Shown here piece by piece: positions 34,991 to 45,700 of a stretch of DNA of 56,990 bases. Within the stretch, counting starts at the first letter, position 1, and the number at the start of each line of letters is the position of its first letter. The position numbers and the translations under genes were made by a program. Source of the stretch: Roseofilum acuticapitatum BLCC-M154 (GTDB taxonomy: Bacteria; Cyanobacteriota; Cyanobacteriia; Cyanobacteriales; Desertifilaceae); assembly GCF_030068475.1 (NCBI RefSeq), contig NZ_JAQOSP010000148.1, forward strand, positions 1-56,990. Direction: 5' to 3'. The notes beneath the pieces were generated by a model, which ran no database searches, was not told where the DNA came from, and was given only the letters and a program-made list of their open reading frames with translations.

Positions 34991-37900
34991 CTAAGACGGT
35001 AGGCTTAAAAAACCACTTTGGTTCAAGTATGAAATCATTTTTTCTAGGTATGCTTTGTCTATAGGGCTAAAGGTAATGTCACTGCCGAGCAACCCATTCT
35101 GAGTATTGCGATCGTCAATAGTAAGTCCAGAATATATGCCTGCCTCTTGTTCTGTCATTTTTTCTGTTCCAGACTGCACTCCAAAAACGTAAGAATAGAG
35201 CGAATTTTCGGGATGTTCCGATAAGGCTATCTGCCAATCCTGTGGTGAAACTTTTTTCACAGAAGGAACTAAAGAGCAAATCAAATCAAATACATGATTC
35301 CAAGATGTGGATTTATGATTGACTAAATTAAAGGTTTTTTCCAAGGATGTTTCTTGCTGAGACAAGTAGACAATTGCTTGAATTGTTTCATTGATAGGAA
35401 CCCAGTTCTCTAATTCACCTTCTGAAATTGGAACCATGCCCAATTCAATACAACCCATAACATAGCGACAAATTCGATCATCAATCCTACTAGCACCAGT
35501 ATTAGAATCTGCTGTTATCGTTGCTAAACGATATATGCAAGTCGGAATTCCTCGATCCCTGCCTGCCGCCACTAACTTTTCCGCTACCCATTTACTTTGG
35601 AAGTAACCATTAGTCAGGTTATGAGCTTCTTCACCTAATGGTTCGGATTCAAGAATAGCCCTACCTTCATTATTACTTGATGACAACAACGTTACATATG
35701 TAGACATAAAATGCAAAGCTTTCAGATGAGTTTGAGTAGCTAATCTTAAGACTTCTTGAGTTCCTAAAACATTAGTAGGTTTGAGTACTGTGTAGGGGTA
35801 AAAATGATTAGTCCAAGCTCCACTGTGATAGATAACATCAATCTGACTGGCAAGGAAGTCAAACTCTTCTGTTGATAGTCCAAAAGATTTACTAGATAAA
35901 TCTCCTACTACCGGGATCACTCTAGAGCCAAACTTTTCTTCATCCCAAAGCCAATAAGACTCCAGTTTATTTTTTAGTTTCTGTTTAGCTAAATCAGGAT
36001 TATCAGCACGAATTAGGCAGTATATATTGGCAGAGGTTTGTTCCAGTAACTCATCAAGCAAATAAGTGCCAATAAAACCTGTTGCTCCTGTTAAGAAAAT
36101 ATTCTGAGGTTCAACAAGATTCTGCTTAACTGTAGTATTGACAACAATGGTCGGGTCTAAAATTGCTTCGGCTTGAAAATCAATTTCTTCTCCAGACGAG
36201 CGATCGCTTTGTTTATCCGAGTCATCTGTTATCGAAAACTCCAGAGGAATTACATCAGGTAAATAATTGACCAACGCCTCAAGAGTAGGATAGTCAAATA
36301 ACAATGTAGGACTCAAAGTTACCTCTAAACTGGACTCCAACTTGTTTTTCAGTTCCACTGTCATCAGAGAATCTAATCCTAAGTCAAGAAAAGGTTGGCG
36401 CATTCCTATTTGTTGCGGATCTGTCCAGCCTAATGTTTTGGCGATTAAAGAACGAACCTGATTGGTTAATAACTCCTGACGTTCGGCAATCGGTGCTGCT
36501 TCCAATTGCTCTCTAAATGCCGACTTTTGGCTTAATGATGTCTCAGTGGAAATCAAATCCTCGATAAATGTTGTCTTTTGATCCCGTGGTAGTTCTTTGA
36601 CAAATTTAGACCAATTAATGGGCAAGACTGCTACTTGGGAGAGAGAGTCTGATAAACATGACTCCAATGCCTGCATTCCCCTTTCTGTTTCTATGAGAGT
36701 CACCCCACTACTCTCCAGCCGCTTTTGATTAGCAATATCTAAACGGGCTGTCATTCCTACTGATGCCCAACCTCCCCAGTTGATACTCAATCCTGGTAAT
36801 CCCAGCCCCCGACGATAGTGAACTAGTGCATCCATAAAAGCATTGGCTGCGGCATAATTTCCTTGACCAGGCGCTCCCAAAACAGTAGCGATGGAGGAAA
36901 AACAAACAAAGAAATCCAAGGGCAAATCTTGGGTGAGTTGATGCAAATGCCAAGTTCCTTGCACCTTGGGTGCCATCACTTTAGTAAACCGAGGCCAAGT
37001 CAGGTTTTGAACTAATCCGTCATCTAACACCCCTGCTGCATGAATCACTCCTTTAAGTGGGGGTAATGATGTTGAGATTGTCTCTAAAGTTTTGGCGACA
37101 TCCTCTTGACGGGAAATATCTCCTAATAAGACACTCACAGAGGCTCCCGCTTTTTCTAAATTCCCGATCGCCTGTTGTGCGTTTTCACTAGGAGCGCTAC
37201 GCCCGCTCAAGGCTAGATGCTTGGCTCCTTGTTGTACCATCCATTGGGCTACTTCCAATCCTAATGCCCCTAATCCGCCTGTGATCAGATAACTTCCTTC
37301 TGGTTGGATAGGCTTGGGATTAAGAGAAACTCGTGGCATTTCTATCACTACCTTGCCTATATTTTTAGCTTGCTGCATATACCGGAAGGCTTCTGTGATT
37401 TGTGTACTCGGAAATACTTTGTGAGGTAAGGCAACCAGTTCTCCTTGGTTCCATCTGTGGGCTAATCCCTCTGACACCTGAGCCATTGCCTCTGGTTCTT
37501 GTTGCGTTACTATTCCTAAATCAAAAGGGAAATAGCTGACATCTGGTCGTTTTTCTTGGACTTGCTGTGGCTCCCAAATCCCAATTTTGCCAATTTCCAC
37601 AAATCTCCCTTGAGGGGCTAATATTTCCAAATTCTTGGGAATATACTCTCCGTTGAGGCTGTTGAGGACTACATCTACTCCCTCTCCTGCCGTAAGCTCC
37701 ATGATTTGGTCAGCAAAATCTAGGGTGCGGGAATTCATAATATGTTTGATACCCAGGGACTTGAGGAATTCCCATTTAGAAGGACTAGCAGTAGCGAATA
37801 CTTCTGCTCCCGCCAGTTGAGCTATTTGTACTGCGGCTTGCCCTACTCCTCCTGCTGCGGCATGAATTAATACTCTCTCTCCCGGTTGAATTTTTGCCAA

Positions 37901-40900
37901 CTGCTGCAACCCGTAATAAGCCGTCGAAAATGTCAGAGGTAGGGTTGCTGCTTCGCTGAAACTCATGTGTTTAGGCTTGGCGGTGAGATACTCAGCCTCA
38001 GCGGGGATAGTGATGAAGCTGCTGAAGCCGTCATGGAGCATATTTACTATTACTTCGTCCCCTACTTGCCACCGTGAGACTTCTGCTCCAACAGCAGAAA
38101 TTGTACCCGTACATTCCAACCCAAAGGTGAGTTGTTTGGCACTGGTAACGCCTAGATATTCAGCATAGTAGTCTTGGAGTAATCCTAATGCATTGAGTAC
38201 ATCTCGGAAGTTTAGCCCCACTGCCGCTACCTCAATTTCTACTTCGTTAGCTTCAGGAAGACGGCGCTGCATTGGCTGCCAACTGAGGTTGTCTATCACT
38301 CCGTATTCTGACAGTTTTAATTGCACCGGTTGCCCTGCTGAACTCATTGAGGGTTGCTGTGGTTTTTGTACCAGTCTGGCAACATAACGATTTCCCTGAC
38401 GTATTGCTATTTTGTCTTCTGCATCTTCTGATAAGAGTTCAGCGACTAGGGAATCTAGGTTTTGATAGATAGTTGTTTCTGGGTCAAAGTCAAAGCGTTT
38501 ACACCTTAACTCTGGGTGTTCTAGGGTAATTATTCCTCCCAGTCCCCATAAGCTTCCATATTCAGGGTTAATTACTTCCGAGTCTTTGTTAACGCTCTGA
38601 GTTCCTTGAGTTACTAACCAGAGCTGCGGTATTTTGTCAAGTTTACTGTTGAGGATTGCGTGTACCAAATGCAGCACTGTCCCACAAAGATTTTCTTGAA
38701 TTTTCTCTAACTCTAAGTTGTCTTTGTTTGCTGATTTTTGCACTCCCCACAAATGGACAACTCCTGTAATCCCTGGATTTTCTTCTAGCAGTTGTTGCAA
38801 TTGTTCCTCGCTGGTGGGATTGATTTGATAGTGTTGTGGACTGAGTTGCTGATAGCTCTGTCCTGGTGATACTCCAATGCACTCGTAACCTTTGTTCTGT
38901 AAGGCTTCTAATAGTTGAGTTTCTTCTGCCAAGACTAACCATTTACTGCTTGCTGTTGATGGGTTTGTTGATGGTAGATCTTGGGCTTGCCAGTTGATTT
39001 GATAATACCAATGACTGATATCTGGTTCCAGGCTTTTCAGTAGGGCATCGGCTGTTGTGGCTACTCCCCTTAATCCCTGTAGCTCACCGACGATAGTTCC
39101 CTCGTTATCTACCAGGAAAATGTCTGCTATCAAGCTATTTTCCGGTACTTCTACTATCATCCATACCTGGCTGATTGTCTGACGATACAGTTTCAATTTC
39201 TCTATCCCTACTGGGAGATAGGTTATGTCTGCTGTGTCTGTTTCGCCCATGCCATGACCTGTGATTTGTAGGGCTACATCTAATAAAGCTGGATGTATCT
39301 GATAGTCTGTTGCTTGTTCTATTAATTCCTCCGGTAAGGCTACCTTCGCTAGGACTTTGCCTTGACCTTTCCACAACTGTTTAAGTCCTCGGAAACTACT
39401 TCCGTAGTCTATACCAATTGACTTATACTTTTGATAATGCTGTGTGATTTCTATTGCTTGAGAACAGTCTTTTTTGTATTGTTCTAGGTCGATTGTGGCT
39501 GGGCTTTTGACTATTGGCTCTGAATAGATTTTTCCTTCACTGTGCAATTTCCATGGTAGTGCCTGTTGACTTTCGGCTTCTGATTTGCTAAAGATTTCAA
39601 ACTTGTAACTATTATTTTCTAAGCCATTGACTACTGTTTGTACTTTCTTGATTTCAGTTTCTGGTAGGATTAACCCTTGCGCTATCACCACATCAGACAC
39701 TACTACTTGCTCTTGGGAGCTAAAGAGATTTTGTCCCACTGCTAGTGCCATTGCTAAGTAGCCTGTAGCTGGAAATAGCACCTGCTCAAATACTTGGTGG
39801 TGCTTCAGATAATCTGGAGATTGAGCTTTTAGGTACGATTGAAAATGATGTTGATGCTCTAGACTAGCGAGTTCTAGTTTTTCTCCTAGTAACGGATGCA
39901 AATATTTTGTTGTTGATAAATACGGTTTTTGTTGGTAGCCATTGCTAGTTTCTATCCAATATTTTTGTCTTTGGAATGGATAGGTCGGCAATACGACTTT
40001 CCCTCGGTTATAGTTTTCATCAAATCCTAACCAATCTACTTTGGCTCCCTGTATATATAACTGTCCTAAACTTGAAAGCATTTGTTGCCATTCATCCATT
40101 CCTGGACGCAACGATGGCAACCACACACCTACCTCTGCTGGTAAACATTGCCTTCCCATTCCCAACAAAATGGGTTTGGGCCCAATTTCGAGGAAAGTTT
40201 CACAACCTTGCTGGTTTAACGCCTTCATTCCTTGGGCAAATTTTACCGGTTGGCGTACATGACTTACCCAATATTGTGCGGTAGCTATGCTGTTGTCTGC
40301 TTTGGTTCCTGTGAGGTTGGATATGACGGGTATCCTTGGTTGATGGTAGGTAATTTGATTCGCCACAGCTTCAAATTCTGCTAACATGGGTTCCATCAAT
40401 GATGAATGGAAGGCATGGGATACCTGGAGTTGTGTGGTTTTGATTCCGGCTGATTCGAGGTTAGTGGCGATCGCGCCCAATGCTTCTGACTCACCAGAAA
40501 TTACAATACTTTGGGGGCCATTAATGGCTGCTATAGCCACTTTTTCTCCCAGGGACATCGCCTTCAATGTCTCCAGGACTTTCGACTCTGAAGCCATCAC
40601 TGAAACCATCCCACCACCAGCCGGTAATTTCTGCATTAACCTTCCCCTAGCGGCAATGAGTTTCAAACCATCTCCTAAACTGAATACTCCTGCTACAGTT
40701 GCTGCCACATATTCACCTACACTATGACCCATGACTACATCGGGTTTAATTCCCCAGGATTGCCAGAGTTTAAATAAGGCATATTCTATAGCAAATAGTA
40801 CCGGTTGCGTATAAGCGGTTTGGTCTAGCAGAGATGAATTGGACTCATCTGTGTTTGATGGATAGAGAATGTCTCGTAATGAAGTTTCCTGAAAAATTTC

Positions 40901-42712
40901 AACACTACTCAGAATTTCTTCACATTGGTGAATCGCTTCACGAAAAATGGGTGATTGTTCATACAACTGCCTTCCCATGTTCACATACTGTGAACCTTGT
41001 CCTGTAAAGAGGAAAGCGATTTTAAGTCCTGTGGTATTGTTTAGCAGTTCTCCTGAGTAGATTCCGGGGACTTCTTCTCCTTCTTGGTACTCTCGGAGTT
41101 TTTCAACTAATTCTTGTTGATTGGAGGTGACAACTGCTAGTCTGTAGTGGAACTGAGCGCGTCCTGTATTAACTGTATGGCAGATATCAGCTATCCCTAA
41201 TTCGGGATGAGTTTTTAGATAATTTTGATAACTATTGACTAACTCAGCAAGAGCAGCTTCAGTTTTAGTTGAGAGAGTGAATAGATGAACTGAACGTTCT
41301 AGAACATCTTGACTTTCGACTTTTACTGGTGCTTCTTCTAAGATTGCATGAGCATTAGTTCCACTAAAACCAAAGGAACTCACTCCCGCAATGCGACTTT
41401 TTCCATGGGTTTGCCAAGGGGTAAGTTGAGTTGAGACTTGTAGAGGGTGTTGAGACCAATTAATATAAGGGTTAGGCTCATTAAAATGCAGTGATGGTGC
41501 TATTTGTTGATGTTGCAGTTGCAGGACTAATTTCATCAAACCTGCCACTCCTGCTGCTCCTTCAGTATGACCAATATTCGTCTTAGCTGAACCCATGATT
41601 AAAGGTTGCTCTTGAGAATGATTCTTGCCAAATACTGTTCCTAGGGCTTCGACTTCTTGAGGGTCTCCCAAGGAAGTTCCTGTACCATGAGCTTCAATAT
41701 AACTAACATCTGCTGGGTCTACTCCGCCATTGGCCAAAGCTCGACGGATAACAGCGACTTGAGAGGGCCCATTAGGTACTGTCAAGCCACTACTTGGCCC
41801 ATCTTGATTAATAGCAGTTCCACGAATTACTGCCAAAATATTATCCCGATTAGCAACTGCATCACTGAGGCGCTTCAATACAACGATCCCACATCCGTCT
41901 GCACGCACATAACCATTGGCTGAAGCATCAAATGTCTTGCACCGACCATCCTCCGATAACATACGACCCTGAGACAGGGCAATGGTAAGCTCTGGAGATA
42001 GCAATAGATTCACTCCTCCTGCTAGAGCTAGATTACACTCTTGATTCCTTAAACTCGAACAGGCTAAATGAATACTTACTAATGAAGAGGAGCAGGCTGT
42101 GTCTACTACTAAATTAGGCCCAACTAGCCCCAGAATATAGGAAATTCGCCCAGATGCTGTGCTGTGGGCATTTCCTGTACTCATATAAGCATCAATGTGT
42201 TCTGGGCCTTGACTGAAGATACGGGAAGTATAATCATTAGCACAAATACCAATAAATACACCAGTTTGACTCCCTTTAAGTTGTTGCGGATTCTTTCCTG
42301 AATGCTCTAGGGCTTCCCAAGTGACTTCTAAGAGTAATCTATGTTGAGGGTCTAGATGGGTAGTTTCTTTAGGGGAAATACCAAAAAAATTGGCATCAAA
42401 CTCCTGCACTTGGTCAATAAACCCTCCATAGCGACTGTACATTTTGCCAGGAGTGTCTGGATTTGGGTCGTAATAATCATCAAGATTCCATCGGTCTTTG
42501 GGTACTTCCGCGATCGCATCTACTCCATTTTGTAAAATATCCCAGAAAGCTTCTGGCGTAGATGCACCACCAGGGAAACGACAACCCATACCAATAATAG
42601 CTATTGGCTCTGTAGCTGCTGCTTGAAGTTTTTGTATTTTGGCAGTTGCTTGTTTGAGTTTTAGTAGCAGACGTTGCTCATTTGAAAGTTGTTGGGATAA
42701 GTCACGTTCCAT
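34991..42712 (-). CDS. Terminal PKS module KS-AT-DH-ER-KR-ACP-thioester reductase
   Basis: Domain order by residue: KS (about 35-460, Cys207 in DTACSSSL; His in EAHGTGTSLGD and NIGHTEGAA), AT (about 560-870, Ser664 in GHSVGE; HAFH motif, malonyl-specific), DH (about 940-1220, DxxxQ in LLDVALQ but HxxxG changed to HQVFE), ER (about 1457-1795, NADPH site HAAAGGVGQ), KR (about 1800-2000, TGGLGALG, Tyr in GQGNYAAAN, LDD of the B type), ACP (Ser2115 in LGLDSLM) and a reductase (about 2200-2540, TGATGFIG, YFQSK). The chain is fully reduced in this module and released by NAD(P)H as an aldehyde or alcohol; there is no thioesterase. AGGAGA precedes the ATG. It is the last PKS gene of the cluster. Confidence 0.93.
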   Translation of the reverse strand: MERDLSQQLSNEQRLLLKLKQATAKIQKLQAAATEPIAIIGMGCRFPGGASTPEAFWDILQNGVDAIAEVPKDRWNLDDYYDPNPDTPGKMYSRYGGFIDQVQEFDANFFGISPKETTHLDPQHRLLLEVTWEALEHSGKNPQQLKGSQTGVFIGICANDYTSRIFSQGPEHIDAYMSTGNAHSTASGRISYILGLVGPNLVVDTACSSSLVSIHLACSSLRNQECNLALAGGVNLLLSPELTIALSQGRMLSEDGRCKTFDASANGYVRADGCGIVVLKRLSDAVANRDNILAVIRGTAINQDGPSSGLTVPNGPSQVAVIRRALANGGVDPADVSYIEAHGTGTSLGDPQEVEALGTVFGKNHSQEQPLIMGSAKTNIGHTEGAAGVAGLMKLVLQLQHQQIAPSLHFNEPNPYINWSQHPLQVSTQLTPWQTHGKSRIAGVSSFGFSGTNAHAILEEAPVKVESQDVLERSVHLFTLSTKTEAALAELVNSYQNYLKTHPELGIADICHTVNTGRAQFHYRLAVVTSNQQELVEKLREYQEGEEVPGIYSGELLNNTTGLKIAFLFTGQGSQYVNMGRQLYEQSPIFREAIHQCEEILSSVEIFQETSLRDILYPSNTDESNSSLLDQTAYTQPVLFAIEYALFKLWQSWGIKPDVVMGHSVGEYVAATVAGVFSLGDGLKLIAARGRLMQKLPAGGGMVSVMASESKVLETLKAMSLGEKVAIAAINGPQSIVISGESEALGAIATNLESAGIKTTQLQVSHAFHSSLMEPMLAEFEAVANQITYHQPRIPVISNLTGTKADNSIATAQYWVSHVRQPVKFAQGMKALNQQGCETFLEIGPKPILLGMGRQCLPAEVGVWLPSLRPGMDEWQQMLSSLGQLYIQGAKVDWLGFDENYNRGKVVLPTYPFQRQKYWIETSNGYQQKPYLSTTKYLHPLLGEKLELASLEHQHHFQSYLKAQSPDYLKHHQVFEQVLFPATGYLAMALAVGQNLFSSQEQVVVSDVVIAQGLILPETEIKKVQTVVNGLENNSYKFEIFSKSEAESQQALPWKLHSEGKIYSEPIVKSPATIDLEQYKKDCSQAIEITQHYQKYKSIGIDYGSSFRGLKQLWKGQGKVLAKVALPEELIEQATDYQIHPALLDVALQITGHGMGETDTADITYLPVGIEKLKLYRQTISQVWMIVEVPENSLIADIFLVDNEGTIVGELQGLRGVATTADALLKSLEPDISHWYYQINWQAQDLPSTNPSTASSKWLVLAEETQLLEALQNKGYECIGVSPGQSYQQLSPQHYQINPTSEEQLQQLLEENPGITGVVHLWGVQKSANKDNLELEKIQENLCGTVLHLVHAILNSKLDKIPQLWLVTQGTQSVNKDSEVINPEYGSLWGLGGIITLEHPELRCKRFDFDPETTIYQNLDSLVAELLSEDAEDKIAIRQGNRYVARLVQKPQQPSMSSAGQPVQLKLSEYGVIDNLSWQPMQRRLPEANEVEIEVAAVGLNFRDVLNALGLLQDYYAEYLGVTSAKQLTFGLECTGTISAVGAEVSRWQVGDEVIVNMLHDGFSSFITIPAEAEYLTAKPKHMSFSEAATLPLTFSTAYYGLQQLAKIQPGERVLIHAAAGGVGQAAVQIAQLAGAEVFATASPSKWEFLKSLGIKHIMNSRTLDFADQIMELTAGEGVDVVLNSLNGEYIPKNLEILAPQGRFVEIGKIGIWEPQQVQEKRPDVSYFPFDLGIVTQQEPEAMAQVSEGLAHRWNQGELVALPHKVFPSTQITEAFRYMQQAKNIGKVVIEMPRVSLNPKPIQPEGSYLITGGLGALGLEVAQWMVQQGAKHLALSGRSAPSENAQQAIGNLEKAGASVSVLLGDISRQEDVAKTLETISTSLPPLKGVIHAAGVLDDGLVQNLTWPRFTKVMAPKVQGTWHLHQLTQDLPLDFFVCFSSIATVLGAPGQGNYAAANAFMDALVHYRRGLGLPGLSINWGGWASVGMTARLDIANQKRLESSGVTLIETERGMQALESCLSDSLSQVAVLPINWSKFVKELPRDQKTTFIEDLISTETSLSQKSAFREQLEAAPIAERQELLTNQVRSLIAKTLGWTDPQQIGMRQPFLDLGLDSLMTVELKNKLESSLEVTLSPTLLFDYPTLEALVNYLPDVIPLEFSITDDSDKQSDRSSGEEIDFQAEAILDPTIVVNTTVKQNLVEPQNIFLTGATGFIGTYLLDELLEQTSANIYCLIRADNPDLAKQKLKNKLESYWLWDEEKFGSRVIPVVGDLSSKSFGLSTEEFDFLASQIDVIYHSGAWTNHFYPYTVLKPTNVLGTQEVLRLATQTHLKALHFMSTYVTLLSSSNNEGRAILESEPLGEEAHNLTNGYFQSKWVAEKLVAAGRDRGIPTCIYRLATITADSNTGASRIDDRICRYVMGCIELGMVPISEGELENWVPINETIQAIVYLSQQETSLEKTFNLVNHKSTSWNHVFDLICSLVPSVKKVSPQDWQIALSEHPENSLYSYVFGVQSGTEKMTEQEAGIYSGLTIDDRNTQNGLLGSDITFSPIDKAYLEKMISYLNQSGFLSLPS

Positions 42713-42769
42713 CTTGATTTCTCCTATACTGTCGATTACAAAGTAAGTGATTTTATATTATTTACTAGC

Positions 42770-45700
42770 TCACTGTAGAAGTCGATCGAGTTCATCGATC
42801 GCTTCATCAACTGCTAGATCTATTTCATCTTCAGAAAGCTGATGAACTTCAGAAAATAGACGTTCTGAAACCTCTAGTTCCAACGAATCTTTCTCTAATA
42901 TTGCCTCTGGTGTTTCAGAGTTCGACTCTGTATCATCAGATAACAGAAGAACTGTTTCTTCTAAGTAATCAGTTAGAGACTGAATATTAGGATAGTCAAA
43001 AGCGAGAGAAGAGGGCAGTAAACAATCTAAATCCGTCTGCAACTTATTCCTCAACTCAACAGAAGTCAAAGAATCCATACCGAGGTCAAAAAATCCGGTC
43101 TCTAACGAAATAGATTCGGGATCGTTAATTCCTAAGAGTAGAGCCAAGTGACGGCGGACATGAGCGACTAACAACAAGCGACGTTCATCAGGTGTTGCTG
43201 CCTTCAACTTTAATACAAATTCTGACTTAGATGTTTCAGAAGTTGTTTGGATTGTTTCCTGCCAAGCTGACCAGTCAATCGGTCTCACCCCTACTTCTAA
43301 TCCTTCAACTGTGGCAATGATTTCTCCTTCTGGACTCACTAGCTTCACTTGAGCCGTTAAACTTCTTTGACTTTCCACAGACCTGGACACCGATGCGTAG
43401 GCCCATAGGGAAAGCCCTGGACTACGATATACTCTGAACTGCTCTACCCCTACTGTTAGATAAGTTTGATCGCTCTCTACTTCTGGCAGTGCATGATAAA
43501 TCACCTGCAAGGCTGCATCTAATAATGCAGGATGGAACTGATAATCGATTGTTTGTGCTATCAATTCTTCAGGTAACTTAATCTGAGCCAATGCTTGGTT
43601 TTCACCAGACCATAACTCATAGATTCCTTGGAAACTGCTACCATAATCAAGCCCTAATTGCCGATATTGTTGATAATGTTGTTTGACTTCTATGGGTTGA
43701 CTACACTCTGCTTTATATTTTTCTAGGTCTACTTGGATTCGAGTTGCATCGGTTTGGGCAGTTCGGATTTTTCCTATGGCATGGAGTATCCACTTGGGTT
43801 CCTCTTGGTGCTGTTGTTCCTGTTGAGAAAAGATTTGGAATTGGTAGCTTTGGTTGTCTGATGGAGCGATTATGGTTTGGGCTGATATCAATTCCCCAAC
43901 TGGCAATCTTAATCCCTGCTGAATGATGAGGTCTTCTACCACCAGATTAGGAGTCTTCAATTTGTAATTTCCAGCAGCTTGAGCCATTTCTAAGTAAGCT
44001 GTTGTCGGCAACATTGCTCGATCAAAGACTCGGTAGTGATTAAGGTAAGCTGGAGAGTTTTCCCCTAGTAATGATTCAAAAATTTCTTGCTTACCCGCAC
44101 AATTGAGTTTTTGACCTAATAGGGGATGGATATTTGGGCTGGTTGACAAATACTGTTTTTTCAGGGAATTCTTGTTGCTCTCTACCCAATATCTTTCTCG
44201 TTGGAATGGATAGGTTGGCAATACGACCTTCTGACGATAATATTTTTGGTCAAACCCCAACCCATCTATTTTGACTCCTTGTACATATAACTGTCCTAAA
44301 CTTGAAAGCATCTGTTGCCATTCTTCTACTCCTGGACGCAACGATGGCAACCACACACCTACCTCTTCTGGTAAACATTGCCTTCCCATTCCCAACAAAA
44401 TTGGTTTGGGCCCAATTTCTAGGAATAATTTATATCCTTGCTCATGCAAAGTTTCCATGCTTTGAGCAAACTTCACGGGTTGGCGCACATGACTCACCCA
44501 ATATTCTGCTGTGGCTATGCTATTATCTGCCTTGGTTCCTGTAAGGTTGGATATAATTGGTATCCTGGGTTGATGGTAGGTAATTTGATTGGCTACAGCT
44601 TCAAACCCTGCCAACATGGGTTCCATCAATTGTGAATGGAAAGCATGGGATACTTCTAGTTGTTTACTCTTGACTCCTTCTGATTCAAAGTGACTACAAA
44701 TCTTTGCTATGGCTCCACTCTCACCAGAAATTACTATACTTTCTGGCCCGTTAACTGCTGCTATGGTGACTTGGGAACTATATTCTCTTATGGCTTCTGT
44801 TACCTGAGATTCTGATGCCATTATAGATACCATCTTACCGCCAGAGGGTAGCTTTTGCATCAATTTTCCCCGCATAGCTATTAGTTTGAGGCCATCTTCT
44901 AAGCTAAATACTCCTGCTACGGTTGCCGCTACATATTCACCTACACTATGACCCATCACTACATCGGGTTTGATTCCCCAAGATTCCCATAATTTGAAGA
45001 GAGCGTATTCTATGGCAAATAGGGCGGGTTGGGTATAAGCAGTTTGGTTTAATACATCAGAAGTTGACTTTTGTGTATCTAATGGGTCAATGATTTCTAA
45101 TAGAGGTACATCCAAATAGGGTTTTAGGATTTGGTTACATTTCTCTAAAGTTTGACGGAAAACCGGTGCTTGTTCATAAAGTTTCCTTCCCATATTCGCA
45201 TACTGGGAACCTTGACCTGTGAAGAGGAACGCTATCTTCGGACTTTTCCTATTTTGTTGTCCTGAAAATACTCCTACTGGTTGTTCCTGAGTTTTCCAGG
45301 CAAGCAGTTTTTCACTTAATTCTTTGGGATCGGATGCGATCGCCCCTAGTCGGTGATTAAAATGCGTTCTGCCAGTAGAAGCAGTATAACATATATCTGC
45401 CAATTCTAAGTGAGGATGAGTTTCTAAATAATTTTGATAACGACTGACTAACTCTTCTAAAGCCTTTTCTGTTTTCGCTGAGAGAGTGAATAGATGAATT
45501 GGACGTTCAACAACATTCTGACTTTTAACTTCAGAGGGTGCTTCTTCTATAACCAAATGAGCATTCGTACCACTAAAACCCAAAGAACTAACAGCAGCTC
45601 GCCTGGGTTTACCTGCTAATACTTCCCAATCTTTGAATTCTGTATTGACATAAAAAGGGCTATTTTCAAAGTCAATATGGGGGTTGGGTTGATTAAAATG

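Noticed and set aside
40041..44465. Similar plus-strand frames at about 40041 and 44271
   Set aside because: They are antisense to the near-identical AT segments of two PKS genes and have no independent support.
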